Source: Streptomyces chartreusis NRRL 3882
GTDB lineage: Bacteria > Actinomycetota > Actinomycetes > Streptomycetales > Streptomycetaceae
DNA: 64,000 nt
NCBI RefSeq assembly: GCF_900236475.1
Contig: NZ_LT963352.1
Span: forward strand, 7,466,001 to 7,530,000
Direction of reading: 5' to 3'
A program made the translations under genes and the position numbers. The notes under the pieces were generated by a model. The model worked only from the letters and a program-made list of their open reading frames with translations. It had not been told where the DNA came from and ran no database searches. Shown one piece after another: positions 55,178 to 64,000 of this stretch. Within the stretch, counting starts at the first letter, position 1, and every line of letters begins with the position of its first letter.

Positions 55178-55987
55178 ATGACACGACTCACCACCGTGGC
55201 ACGCGGCCTGCTCACCGCCTTCGCCGCCGTGCTGGCAGCGACCGCCCCCACCGCCACCGCCCAGGCCAAGACGGGACCCCACGCGCCCAAGGACTTCGTG
55301 GCCCTGAGAAGCGTGGACCCGACGATCATCCAGGAGATGCGCTACTTCACCCCGCACAACTTCGTCGGCGAGCGCATCGACGGCTACGCCCAGCCGATCT
55401 GCGTCCTCACCCGCCCCGCCGCCCAAGCCCTCCACAGGGCCCAGACGAAGCTGCTGCGCCAGGGCTACACACTGAAGGTCTACGACTGCTACCGACCGCA
55501 GCGCGCGGTGGACCACTTCGTCCGCTGGGCCAAGGACCTCGACGACCAGGCCATGAAGGGCGAGTTCTACCCGAACGTCGACAAGACCCGGCTGTTCGCC
55601 GACGGCTACATCGCCGAGAAGTCAGGCCACAGCCGCGGATCGACCCTTGACGTCACGCTCGTGAAACTGCCGGCGAAGCCGACCCGGCCGTACCACCCCG
55701 GAGAGCCCCTCGTGCCGTGCTTCGCCCCCAAGGACGAGCGGTTCCCCGACAACTCCGTCGACATGGGGACCGGCTTCGACTGCTTCGACACCCTCTCGCA
55801 CACCCTCGACCCCCGCGTCCAGGGCGAACAGCGCGCCAACCGGCTGCTGCTCAAGAGCACCCTGGAGGGTCTCGGCTTCGTGAACCTGGCAGAGGAGTGG
55901 TGGCACTACACCTACAAGCCCGAGCCCTACCCGGACACCTACTTCGACTTCCCCGTGTCCAGGAAGGCGATCACCAGCGCACACTGA
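55178..55987 (+). CDS. Secreted D-Ala-D-Ala dipeptidase (VanX-like)
   Basis: The protein has 269 residues from ATG 55178. A Sec signal peptide (about residues 1-30, MTRLTTVARGLLTAFAAVLA) leads an M15D peptidase domain. SGHSRGSTLDVTL (about 149-161) gives the zinc-binding His and Asp, and EEWWHYTYKP (about 238) the catalytic Glu and third zinc ligand His, in the SxHxxGxxxD...ExxH order of VanX. VYDCYRPQRAVDHFVRWAKD holds the conserved Arg. VanX hydrolyses D-alanyl-D-alanine. A secreted form probably acts on free dipeptide or wall fragments outside the cell, not as a vancomycin resistance enzyme. No vanHA genes are nearby. Confidence 0.9.
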   Translation: MTRLTTVARGLLTAFAAVLAATAPTATAQAKTGPHAPKDFVALRSVDPTIIQEMRYFTPHNFVGERIDGYAQPICVLTRPAAQALHRAQTKLLRQGYTLKVYDCYRPQRAVDHFVRWAKDLDDQAMKGEFYPNVDKTRLFADGYIAEKSGHSRGSTLDVTLVKLPAKPTRPYHPGEPLVPCFAPKDERFPDNSVDMGTGFDCFDTLSHTLDPRVQGEQRANRLLLKSTLEGLGFVNLAEEWWHYTYKPEPYPDTYFDFPVSRKAITSAH

Positions 55988-56034
55988 GCCGCCCGCCCGA
56001 GACGCCCTCTCCGTGATCGGCTACAGTCCGCCGC

Positions 56035-56571
56035 GTGTCCGAAACTCAGCACTCCAGTTCCAACTCCGCGCCGGACTCCCACTGTTCGAGCTGCGGCGCG
56101 CCCTACGGAGAGGGCGTCTCCGGTTGGCCCCGCACCTGCCCGGCGTGCGGCAGCGTGGCCTACCGCAATCCACTCCCGGTCGCGGTGGCCCTCCAGCCCG
56201 TGTACGACACCAAGGGCACCGCCCTGGTCGTCATCACCCGAACCGTCGCTCCCGCGCGCGGGGGCACGGCCCTGCCCGGTGGCTACATCGACGACCGGGA
56301 GGACTGGCGGCACGCCGTCGTACGCGAACTCAAGGAGGAAACCGGCATCGACGCGGCCGTCCGCGACGTACGCCTCGTCGACGCGATGAGCTCGCCCGAC
56401 GGACACCTGCTGCTGTTCGGCCTCCTTCCCGAGCGGCCTGCCGAGGGCCTGCCGCCCTCCGCCGCCACGGAGGAGACGGAGGGCTGGCACCTCCTGCGCA
56501 GGGCGGAGGAACTCGCCTTCCCCCTGCACACCGTGGCCGTACGGGCCTGGTTCGAAGGCCGCTACATCTGA
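56035..56571 (+). CDS. Nudix hydrolase with N-terminal zinc ribbon
   Basis: The protein has 178 residues from GTG 56035. Two CxxC pairs (CSSCG and CPACG) form a zinc ribbon, and the complete Nudix box GGYIDDREDWRHAVVRELKE followed by ETGI is present. NUDIX proteins hydrolyse nucleoside diphosphates linked to another group. The specific substrate is unknown. Its 3' end overlaps the convergent GH31 gene by 10 bases. Confidence 0.92.
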   Translation: MSETQHSSSNSAPDSHCSSCGAPYGEGVSGWPRTCPACGSVAYRNPLPVAVALQPVYDTKGTALVVITRTVAPARGGTALPGGYIDDREDWRHAVVRELKEETGIDAAVRDVRLVDAMSSPDGHLLLFGLLPERPAEGLPPSAATEETEGWHLLRRAEELAFPLHTVAVRAWFEGRYI

Positions 56572-58949
56572 GCTCCGAGCTCCCCTGCCCCGCGGACGCG
56601 CACCGGGTGGGACGGCTCGCCCGTGCCGTCCTCACCCTCCCGCTCGACGACCACCCGCGAGCCCGTCCACCGGGCGGTGTAGCGCTCGATCTCCGGCTCG
56701 TCCCACCCCTCGCCCCCGTCCGGCACGACCAGCCCGCCCCCGGTCCGTCCCCGGGCGGGCGCCCACACCTCCAGCTCCAGCCCGCCGTCCTCCCCGCGTA
56801 CGGGAAGTACCGCACCCGCGCGTGCGAACACCGGTATCCGCGACAGGGGTGCGTCGACGAGCACCTGCGCAGGCCCCTCGTACGCCTGCTCCGTCACCGT
56901 GTCGTACCAGCGCCCCCGCGGCAGCTGCACGGCACGCCGGTCCGCGCCCGGGTCGAGCACCGGCGCCACCAGCAGGCTGTCACCCAGCAGGAAGGCGTCC
57001 CCGCAGTCACGCAGCGCCCGCTCCTCCGGAGCCGCCCACCACAGAGGCCGCACATAGGGCGCCCCGGTACGCCGGGCCAGATGCGCCAGCGTCATGAAGT
57101 ACGGCAGCAGCCGCCGGCGTTCCACGAGCGCCACGCGCGCGTGCTCCAGCACCTCGGCACCGAACTCCCACGGCTCCCTGCGCCCCGCCCGCAGACTCGC
57201 GTGCGTACGGAACAGCGGCAGATACGCCCCCAGCTGGAACCACCGCACGAAAAGCTCGGGCGAGGGATCCCCGTCGAAGCCTCCGATGTCCGGCCCCGAG
57301 TACGGCACGCCGCACAGACCGAGCCCCATCACCAGCGCCAAGGACGCCCGCAGTCCCGGCCAGCCGGTGGCCACGTCACCCGACCACGTCCCGCCGTAGC
57401 GCTGCAGGCCGGCCCACCCGGAGCGGGAGAACAGGAACGGCCGCTCCTGGGGCGCGAGTTTCCGCAGCCCTTCGAAGCCCGCCCGGGCCATGCACAACGC
57501 ATACACGTTGTGTGCCTCACGATGGTCACCGCCTCGCCCCTCCAGGGAGTGCCGCGCCGAACGCGGCAGCGTCGCCTCTCCGAAGGCGGCGAACGACGTG
57601 GGCTCGTTCATGTCGTGCCAGAAACCCGAGAAGCCCTGCGCGAGCCGCTCCTCGTAGAGACCGCCCCACCACTCGCGCACGCGCGCGTGCGTGAAGTCGG
57701 GAAACACCGACTCCCCAGGCCACGCGACCCCCTGTACGACCTGCCCCGAGGCGTCCCGCACGAACGCGTCCTCGGCCGTACCGCCGTCGTACACGGCATT
57801 GCCGGGCACGGCCTTCACAGCAGGATCGACGATCGACACCAGCCGGATGCCGTCCCGCCGGAGTTCCTCGGCCAGAACGGGCAGCTTCGGGAAGCGGTCC
57901 TGATCGACGGTGAACACCTGGTGCGCGTCGAAATGGTCGATGTCCAGGTGCACGGCGTCGAGCGGCAGACCGTGCTCCAGGTAACCCGCGACGATCCGCC
58001 GCACCTCCTGCTCACTGCCGAATCCCCACCGCGCGTGGTGGTGCCCGAGCGCCCACGCGGGCGGCAGCGCGGGCGCGCCGGTCAGTGAGGCCCAGGCGAG
58101 CAGCACGCGCGCGGGGGTGCCCGCCATCACCCAGCAGCGCAGCGGACCGCCGTCCATCCGCAGCTCGCTCGTCCCGGCCTGGTCATGTCCCGAACCGGCG
58201 CCCTCCTCGCCCTCCCGCAGCGTCACCGTGCCGTCCCACGAACTGTCGTGGAACACCAGATGCGTACCGCTGTCGGACACCACCAGCTGCACCGGCATCG
58301 TGATGTACAGCGGGTCGTCACCGGGCCCGAAGGCGTGACCGGGGTCGGTGTTCCACAGCCGGTACGTCCCGTCCGCCAACCGAGGACCCGAGGCACGACC
58401 ACCCAGCCCGAAGAACCGCGCGTCGGCAGCCACCTCCGACCGCTGCATCCACCGCGCCGGGCCGCCACCGACCGGCTCCCACCACCGCGGCGGCAGATCA
58501 CGACGCAACGTCACGCCACCCGGGGTGCGCACCTCCACCGCGCCGTGCCGCGACACGACGACCGTCACCCGCTCGGCCACCACCCGCCAGCCGCCGTCCT
58601 TGTCCGGCTCCAGCACCGCCCGGGGATCCGCCTCCGGACACCGGCCGGCCAGCGCGTACGACGGCTCCGGCTCCGCCCCGTCCCAGCCCCAGAAGACGGC
58701 TCCGTTCACAGCGACCAGAATCCGCAGCTCCGACCGGCTGAACCGGACGACACCACCCCCCGGCCCCGGCTCCACCTCCTGCACGGACCCGGGCACCCGC
58801 GCACGCTCCGCCCCCCGCGACGGCAGCCCGGTGGCGTCGGCCCGCCGCCTGCGCCACGCTGCTCGTACGGTACGCACACCCTGCGCCGCGCCCACCGACC
58901 CCACCGCTTTCACCGAACGCACCAGGTCACGACCGTTCATGCTGCTCAC
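56562..58949 (-). CDS. GH31 alpha-glucosidase
   Basis: The protein has 795 residues from ATG 58949. An N-terminal beta-sandwich contains VNGAVFWGWDGAEPEPSYAL. The catalytic barrel has GFWHDMNEPTSF with the nucleophile Asp near residue 444, and FLFSRSGWAGLQRYGGTWSG with GDVATGWPGL holding the acid Asp. VHLDIDHFDAHQVFTVDQDR is the substrate-binding block. GH31 enzymes release alpha-linked glucose or xylose. There is no signal peptide, so this is cytosolic. It diverges from the acetoacetyl-CoA synthetase gene. Confidence 0.92.
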   Translation of the reverse strand: MSSMNGRDLVRSVKAVGSVGAAQGVRTVRAAWRRRRADATGLPSRGAERARVPGSVQEVEPGPGGGVVRFSRSELRILVAVNGAVFWGWDGAEPEPSYALAGRCPEADPRAVLEPDKDGGWRVVAERVTVVVSRHGAVEVRTPGGVTLRRDLPPRWWEPVGGGPARWMQRSEVAADARFFGLGGRASGPRLADGTYRLWNTDPGHAFGPGDDPLYITMPVQLVVSDSGTHLVFHDSSWDGTVTLREGEEGAGSGHDQAGTSELRMDGGPLRCWVMAGTPARVLLAWASLTGAPALPPAWALGHHHARWGFGSEQEVRRIVAGYLEHGLPLDAVHLDIDHFDAHQVFTVDQDRFPKLPVLAEELRRDGIRLVSIVDPAVKAVPGNAVYDGGTAEDAFVRDASGQVVQGVAWPGESVFPDFTHARVREWWGGLYEERLAQGFSGFWHDMNEPTSFAAFGEATLPRSARHSLEGRGGDHREAHNVYALCMARAGFEGLRKLAPQERPFLFSRSGWAGLQRYGGTWSGDVATGWPGLRASLALVMGLGLCGVPYSGPDIGGFDGDPSPELFVRWFQLGAYLPLFRTHASLRAGRREPWEFGAEVLEHARVALVERRRLLPYFMTLAHLARRTGAPYVRPLWWAAPEERALRDCGDAFLLGDSLLVAPVLDPGADRRAVQLPRGRWYDTVTEQAYEGPAQVLVDAPLSRIPVFARAGAVLPVRGEDGGLELEVWAPARGRTGGGLVVPDGGEGWDEPEIERYTARWTGSRVVVEREGEDGTGEPSHPVRVRGAGELGAQM

Positions 58950-59152
58950 CCTGCCACTGACCGCCCCGCGCGCGCGTGTCGTTCAACTGCCGTTCACCCG
59001 TGCCAGGACCACATCTTCACGACACGGACTATGTGGGGCGCACCCTGGTGCCGAAGTCGATCACATGGCATTGTCCGTGCCAGCCGCGTCACGCGCACAC
59101 CCCAGCCCGTGCGCGGAGGACGCACACGACGCGCACAGTCCGGGAGCCGACC

Positions 59153-61120
59153 ATGTCGACCGATAGTCCTCAGCCGCTGTGGCAGCCAGACCCCGAGCGC
59201 ATCGCCCGGGCACGGATCACGAGGTTCCAGGCCTGGGCGGCCGAGCACCACGGCGCCCCCGCCGAGGGCGGCTACGCGGCCCTCCAGCGCTGGTCCGTCG
59301 ACGAGCTGGACACCTTCTGGAAAGCCGTCACGGAGTGGTTCGACGTCCGTTTCCGGACGCCCTACGCGCGCGTGCTCGGCGACCGTTCGATGCCGGGCGC
59401 CCAGTGGTTCCCCGGAGCGACCCTCAACTACGCCGAACACGCCCTGCGTGCGGCCGACACCCGCGCTGACGAACCGGCCCTCCTGTACGTCGACGAAACG
59501 CACGAGCCAAGCCCCGTCACCTGGGCCGAGCTACGCAGCCAGGTCGGCTCCCTGGCCGCCGAACTGCGCGCGCTCGGCGTACGCCCGGGAGACCGTGTCA
59601 GCGGCTATCTCCCCAACGTCCCGCAGGCCGTGGTCGCCCTCCTCGCCACAGCCGCCGTGGGCGCCGTCTGGACCTCCTGCGCGCCCGATTTCGGCGCCCG
59701 CAGCGTCCTCGACCGCTTCCAGCAGGTCGAACCCGTCGTGCTGTTCACGGTCGACGGCTACCGCTACGGCGGCAAGGAGCACGACCGCCGCGAGATCGTC
59801 GCCGAACTACGCCGCGAACTGCCCACCCTGCGCGCCGTCGTCCACATCCCCCTACTGGGCACCGAGGCACCCGAGGGCGCCCTGGACTGGTCCGCCCTCA
59901 CCTCAGCCGACACGGCCCCCGTCTTCGAGCAGGTGCCCTTCGACCACCCCCTGTGGGTCCTCTACTCCTCCGGCACGACCGGCCTGCCCAAAGCCATCGT
60001 CCAGTCCCAGGGCGGCATCCTGGTCGAGCACCTCAAGCAGCTCGGCCTGCACTGCGACCTGGGCCCCGAGGACCGCTTCTTCTGGTACACGTCGACCGGC
60101 TGGATGATGTGGAACTTCCTCGTCTCCGGCCTGCTCACCGGCACCACGATCGTCCTCTACGACGGCAGCCCCGGCTACCCGGACACCGGCGCCCAGTGGC
60201 GCATCGCCGAACGCACCGAGGCCACCCTCTACGGCACGTCGGCCGCCTACGTCATGGCCTGCCGCAAGGCGGGCGTCCACCCGTCACGCGACTTCGACCT
60301 CTCCTCCGTCCAGTGCGTCGCCACCACCGGCTCCCCCCTGCCGCCCGACGGCTTCCGCTGGCTCCACGACGAGGTCCGCGACGACCTGTGGATCGCCTCC
60401 GTCAGCGGCGGCACGGACGTGTGCTCCTGCTTCGCCGGAGCCGTACCGACCCTCCCCGTCTACGTCGGCGAGCTCCAGGCCCCCTGCCTCGGCACCGACC
60501 TCCAGTCCTGGGACCCGAGCGGCTCCCCCCTGGTCGACGAGGTCGGCGAGCTCGTGGTCACCAACCCCATGCCGTCGATGCCCATCCACTTCTGGAACGA
60601 CCCCGACGGCAGCCGCTACCGCGACAGCTACTTCGACACGTACCCCGGCGTCTGGCGGCACGGCGACTGGATCACCGTCACCTCCCGCGGATCCGTCGTC
60701 ATCCACGGCCGCTCCGACTCCACACTCAACCGCCAGGGCGTACGCATGGGATCCGCCGACATCTACGAGGCCGTGGAGCGCCTCCCCGAGATCAAGGAAT
60801 CCCTCGTCATCGGCATCGAACAGCCCGACGGCGGCTACTGGATGCCCCTCTTCGTGCACCTGGCCCCCGGAGCCGCCCTGGACGAGGCCCTGCTGAACCG
60901 CATCAAGCAGACCATCCGCGAACAACTGTCACCGCGCCACGTCCCCGACGAGATCATCGAAGTACCCGGCGTCCCCCACACCCTCACCGGCAAACGCATC
61001 GAGGTCCCGGTCAAACGCCTCCTCCAGGGCACCCCGCTGGAGAAGGCGGTCAACCCGGGCTCCATCGACAACCTCGACCTGCTGAGCTTCTACGAGGACC
61101 TGGCCCGCAAACGCGCCTGA
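59153..61120 (+). CDS. acsA: Acetoacetyl-CoA synthetase
   Basis: The protein has 655 residues from ATG 59153, with GGGA 6 bases upstream. An extended form in the same frame from 58976 is not favoured. WVLYSSGTTGLPKAIVQSQG is the AMP-binding P-loop and YTSTGWMMWNFLVSGLL, RQGVRMGSADIYEAVERLPE and TLTGKRIEVPVKRL complete the ANL fold with the C-terminal catalytic lysine. The length and GWMMWNF block fit acetoacetate-CoA ligase rather than acetyl-CoA synthetase. It activates acetoacetate with ATP in the cytosol. Confidence 0.93.
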   Translation: MSTDSPQPLWQPDPERIARARITRFQAWAAEHHGAPAEGGYAALQRWSVDELDTFWKAVTEWFDVRFRTPYARVLGDRSMPGAQWFPGATLNYAEHALRAADTRADEPALLYVDETHEPSPVTWAELRSQVGSLAAELRALGVRPGDRVSGYLPNVPQAVVALLATAAVGAVWTSCAPDFGARSVLDRFQQVEPVVLFTVDGYRYGGKEHDRREIVAELRRELPTLRAVVHIPLLGTEAPEGALDWSALTSADTAPVFEQVPFDHPLWVLYSSGTTGLPKAIVQSQGGILVEHLKQLGLHCDLGPEDRFFWYTSTGWMMWNFLVSGLLTGTTIVLYDGSPGYPDTGAQWRIAERTEATLYGTSAAYVMACRKAGVHPSRDFDLSSVQCVATTGSPLPPDGFRWLHDEVRDDLWIASVSGGTDVCSCFAGAVPTLPVYVGELQAPCLGTDLQSWDPSGSPLVDEVGELVVTNPMPSMPIHFWNDPDGSRYRDSYFDTYPGVWRHGDWITVTSRGSVVIHGRSDSTLNRQGVRMGSADIYEAVERLPEIKESLVIGIEQPDGGYWMPLFVHLAPGAALDEALLNRIKQTIREQLSPRHVPDEIIEVPGVPHTLTGKRIEVPVKRLLQGTPLEKAVNPGSIDNLDLLSFYEDLARKRA

Positions 61121-61274
61121 CCGGCACCACCCTCCGACCACTCGTCGTAACCGGGACTGTCGACGGAATGCACTTTTCGCCTTCTTTCGGATGCGCGATC
61201 ACTTGCTCGGCCCTGGTTGTCAGTGCTGCCGGTTACTGTGAGTGAGCATTGATCGACCGTGCACAGGGGGAACA

Positions 61275-62165
61275 ATGACGCACACCGACAGCCGGACCAT
61301 GCGACGTGTCCTGAGCCGCGAAATCGCCGGCACCATCGGCTTGCTCACCGACGAGCACGACTTCCGGGCCATGCGGTGCTACCGCAGCTTCACCTTCGAC
61401 GACCACACGGCCTACCTCAAGCATGTGGAAGGCCTCCTCAGGACACGGGCCCTGCAAGGCAGCCACACCACGGTGGCCCTCTTCGACCCCGAGGAATACG
61501 CCGAGTTCTGCACGCAGAAAGGCCTTGATCCAGACAACCCGTCGAGCCGCACACGCTTCACGGCACGACTCGCGGTCACAGGCCCGACCCTTCCGTACGA
61601 CGGCCAGCCTCTGTCCGACCTCCTCCCCGCCCTCGTCGACGAGGCCGTGCGTCAGGCCACCTGGGAGTACGCGACCACACTCCTCGCTCGCCTGGGCGCC
61701 TGCACCTCCTGCGGCGAGGACCTTGGACGCGCCGCCTTCGCCCGGGCCTCGGACCTCCTGGTCCGCATCCTCGACACGGCCCCGTCCGGCAACCGGCACC
61801 TCGTATGCAGCGTCACCGGACCGCCCGAGACGATCCTCGCCGCCCTCCACGTCGCCGACACCGGCGGCGCCGTGGAACTGGACGAGACCGAAGCCCTCGA
61901 GTTCACCACGGTCCTGGCCCTCGGCCTGGCCACCGAAAGCCCCGGAGGACTCGTCATCCGCGTCAGCGCTCCAGGCAACCCCGACCGCGTCTATGGCTGG
62001 CGCCTGCGCGCATACGGACTCCAGCCCCTCACCGCGGGAGAAGTCTTCGACGCCTACTGCACCGACGTCGAATCCGGCGACCTGATCTCCCCCGAATCCA
62101 ACGTCGACTACTGCGAGCCGCCCGACCTGGGAGAGGTGAATCCCGCGCAGGGACACAACCACTGA
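61275..62165 (+). CDS. Hypothetical protein next to ptsI
   Basis: The protein has 296 residues from ATG 61275, with AGGGGGAAC upstream. RAMRCYRSFTFDDHTAYLKH, SHTTVALFDPEEYAEFCTQK and a central CTSCGEDLGR pair are visible. No signal peptide or membrane segment is seen. I do not recognise a family. It is followed by a bidirectional terminator shared with ptsI. Confidence 0.7.
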   Translation: MTHTDSRTMRRVLSREIAGTIGLLTDEHDFRAMRCYRSFTFDDHTAYLKHVEGLLRTRALQGSHTTVALFDPEEYAEFCTQKGLDPDNPSSRTRFTARLAVTGPTLPYDGQPLSDLLPALVDEAVRQATWEYATTLLARLGACTSCGEDLGRAAFARASDLLVRILDTAPSGNRHLVCSVTGPPETILAALHVADTGGAVELDETEALEFTTVLALGLATESPGGLVIRVSAPGNPDRVYGWRLRAYGLQPLTAGEVFDAYCTDVESGDLISPESNVDYCEPPDLGEVNPAQGHNH

Positions 62166-62174
62166 GTAAAGCGG

Positions 62175-62204
62175 CGGGGCGCCCCACCGCAGTGGAGCGC
62201 CCCG
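62175..62204. terminator. Bidirectional terminator before the ptsI stop
   Basis: CGGGGCGC-C-CCA pairs with TGG-A-GCGCCCCG around a short loop (11 pairs, one mismatch), between convergent genes ending at 62165 and 62235. Confidence 0.7.
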
Positions 62205-62234
62205 CCCGGGCAGCCTCGGCCGGCCAGGTCCGGC

Positions 62235-63905
62235 TCACTCGCCGGACAACACCGCCTGCGCCGCGCTGCGCGCGTCCTCGGCGCTGTCCGAAGCCCGAGC
62301 CGCCGCGGCGGCCCGCTCGCACTGCGCCAGTGTGTACTTCGCCAGCGTGGCCCGGACATAAGGAATCGACGCCGCACCCATCGAAAGAGAGGTGACGCCC
62401 AGACCAGCCAGCACACACGCGAGCAGCGGGTCGGACGCGGCCTCACCACAGACGCCACAGCTCTTGCCCTCGGCCTTCGCCGCCTCGGCGGACAGCGCCA
62501 CCAGGTCGAGCAGCGCGGGCTGCCACGGATCCTGGAGACGAGAGACCGCACCCACCTGACGGTCGGCGGCGAAGGTGTACTGCGCCAGGTCGTTCGTCCC
62601 CAGCGACAGGAACTCGACTTCCTGGAGGATCGAGCGAGCCCGCAGCGCCGCCGACGGAATCTCGACCATCGCGCCGAACTTCGCCCGCAGCCCAGCCTCT
62701 CGGCACGCGTCCGCGAAGGCCCGCGCATCTGTCCGGTCCGCGACCATCGGGGCCATGACCTCGAGGTAGACCGGCAGCCCCTCCGCGGCCTTCGCGAGCG
62801 CCGTCAGCTGAGTACGCAGGACCTCCGGGTGATCCAGCAGCGTCCGCAGACCCCGTACGCCGAGCGCCGGGTTCGGCTCGTCGGCCGGCGTCAGGAAGTC
62901 GAGCGGCTTGTCCGCACCCGCGTCCAGCACCCGCACCACGACACGCCCCTCGGGGAACGCCTCCAGCACCTGCCGGTACGCGGTGACCTGCTTCTCCTCG
63001 GACGGCGCCTGCTTGCTGTCGTCCAGGAAGAGGAACTCGGTACGGAAGAGACCGACACCCTCGGCCCCGGCCTCGACGGCTGCCTCCACATCCGCAGGGC
63101 CACCGATGTTCGCGAGCAGCGGCACCTTGTGACCGTCAGCGGTGGCACCAGGACCGGTCGAGGCCGCCAGCGCCGCCTTGCGCTCGGCGGCCGCGGCCTC
63201 GAGCTGAGCCTTCTTCTCGTCGCTCGGGTCCACGAAGATCTCGCCGGTGCTGCCGTCGACGGCGATCATCGTGCCTTCGGCGAGCTCGCCCGCACCCGGC
63301 AGGGCGACCACGGCCGGCACCCCGAGCGCCCGCGCCAGAATCGCGCTGTGGCTGGTCGGACCGCCCTCCTCGGTGACGAAGCCGAGCACCAGAGTCGGGT
63401 CCAGCAGCGCCGTGTCGGCGGGCGCGAGGTCACGGGCCACAAGGACATAGGGCTCGTCGCTGTCGGGGACACCCGGCATCGGCACCCCCAGCAGACGGGC
63501 GACGATACGATTCCGCACGTCGTCGAGATCGGCGACGCGACCGGCGAGGTACTCACCGGCGCCCGCCAGCAGCTCGCGGTACGCGGCGAACGCGTCGTAC
63601 ACCCCGCGCTCGGCCGTGCTGCCGACGGCGATCCGTCGCTCCACGTCTGCCATCAGCTCGGGGTCCTGGGCCATCATGGCCTGCGCCTCGAGCACCGCCT
63701 GGGCTTCACCCCCCGCCAGGTTGCCCCGTGCCATCAGGTCGGCCGCCACAGCCTCCACGGCCTTGCGGGCGCGCCCCTGTTCACGCTCCGCTTCCTCCGC
63801 GGGGATCTGCTTCGCGGGCGGCTCCAGCACCGCCGTTCCCATGTGCCGAACCTCGCCGATAGCCACACCGTGGCTCACGCCGACGCCTCGCAGCGTTGTG
63901 TCCAT
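62235..63905 (-). CDS. ptsI: PTS Enzyme I
   Basis: The protein has 556 residues from ATG 63905. SHGVAIGEVRHMGTAVLEPP begins the N-terminal domain and GGPTSHSAILARALGVPAVV contains the phosphoryl-accepting His186. The C-terminal PEP-binding barrel has EGVGLFRTEFLFLDD, EVMAPMVADRTDARAFA, FLSLGTNDLAQYTFAADRQV and the SCGVCGEAASDP block with the acid cysteine. It takes phosphate from PEP and passes it to HPr, feeding sugar and GlcNAc uptake. crr lies immediately upstream, only 78 bases away, so the two are probably co-transcribed. Confidence 0.97.
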   Translation of the reverse strand: MDTTLRGVGVSHGVAIGEVRHMGTAVLEPPAKQIPAEEAEREQGRARKAVEAVAADLMARGNLAGGEAQAVLEAQAMMAQDPELMADVERRIAVGSTAERGVYDAFAAYRELLAGAGEYLAGRVADLDDVRNRIVARLLGVPMPGVPDSDEPYVLVARDLAPADTALLDPTLVLGFVTEEGGPTSHSAILARALGVPAVVALPGAGELAEGTMIAVDGSTGEIFVDPSDEKKAQLEAAAAERKAALAASTGPGATADGHKVPLLANIGGPADVEAAVEAGAEGVGLFRTEFLFLDDSKQAPSEEKQVTAYRQVLEAFPEGRVVVRVLDAGADKPLDFLTPADEPNPALGVRGLRTLLDHPEVLRTQLTALAKAAEGLPVYLEVMAPMVADRTDARAFADACREAGLRAKFGAMVEIPSAALRARSILQEVEFLSLGTNDLAQYTFAADRQVGAVSRLQDPWQPALLDLVALSAEAAKAEGKSCGVCGEAASDPLLACVLAGLGVTSLSMGAASIPYVRATLAKYTLAQCERAAAAARASDSAEDARSAAQAVLSGE

Positions 63906-63983
63906 CTCACCCGTCTCCGATAGTGCGGCGGATCCAACCGCCCCGTTGCTTCTCCTGCTGGCCGCCGTACGACGGCACTGATG

Positions 63984-64000
63984 TCACTTCCAGAGGAAGA
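63984..64000 (-). CDS. crr: 3' end of crr (EIIA-Glc), partial
   Basis: The last 17 bases before ptsI, read on the minus strand, give ...FLWK and a TGA stop, matching from memory the C-terminus of Streptomyces EIIA-Glc proteins. In S. coelicolor crr precedes ptsI. The assignment rests on five residues and position. Confidence 0.5.

Noticed and set aside
55178..55987. Vancomycin resistance gene
   Set aside because: The VanX-like enzyme is secreted and no vanH, vanA or vanRS genes are nearby, so a resistance role is not supported.

Overview
The window is a stretch of high-GC actinobacterial chromosome, almost certainly Streptomyces. Evidence for this is the strong G/C bias at third codon positions, frequent GTG starts, leaderless genes, an rbpA gene with a SigR-type promoter, a conservon (cvnABCD), and a gene order that matches from memory the S. 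coelicolor chromosome between the chiD/ppm1/rbpA neighbourhood and acsA/ptsI/crr. No rRNA, tRNA, CRISPR array, intact insertion sequence or prophage was recognised.

Layout. 0-8 kb: the end of an EccA-like ATPase gene, a uridine-kinase-like gene, a Tat-exported C39 peptidase, a small membrane protein, a TetR regulator, a GH18 chitinase with a DasR-like operator, and an acyl-CoA dehydrogenase. 8-17.7 kb: an Lrp regulator, an amidohydrolase, ppm1, fxsA, rbpA, a UMF1-type transporter, a glycerophosphodiesterase, and a divergent MocR regulator/YczE membrane protein pair. 17.8-25.6 kb: an FtsK/TraB-like protein without its Walker lysine and a small membrane partner, an ankyrin protein, a HEAT-repeat protein behind a short leader ORF, and two GT4 glycosyltransferases with an SGNH hydrolase. 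25.7-31 kb: a tightly overlapped 5-oxoproline operon (MFS transporter, hydro-lyase, pxpA, pxpB, pxpC) facing a GntR/FCD regulator, with a palindromic operator between them. 31-38 kb: a three-gene condensin-like operon (kleisin-like, KITE-like, and a 1545-residue SMC-like ATPase). 38-41 kb: an APC permease and a small membrane protein. 40.8-49 kb: a conservon interrupted by a 1216-residue hydantoinase/5-oxoprolinase gene between cvnC and cvnD. 49-51.6 kb: glpK beside a decayed glpF. 51.6-64 kb: a degenerate EAL-CBS-GGDEF protein, a thiolase/DUF35 pair, a VanX-like dipeptidase, a Nudix hydrolase, a GH31 glucosidase, acetoacetyl-CoA synthetase, an unknown gene, ptsI and the last codons of crr.

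Two themes link genes. Chitin/N-acetylglucosamine and PTS functions occur at both ends (chitinase with a dre-like site; ptsI/crr). Two unrelated 5-oxoprolinase types occur (PxpABC and the HyuA-HyuB fusion in the conservon). The best candidates for new biology are the condensin-like operon, which has the subunit layout of Wadjet/MksBEF but no visible JetD nuclease and an altered Walker B motif, and the conservon carrying the hydantoinase. All names come from reading the translations by eye. No database search was made.
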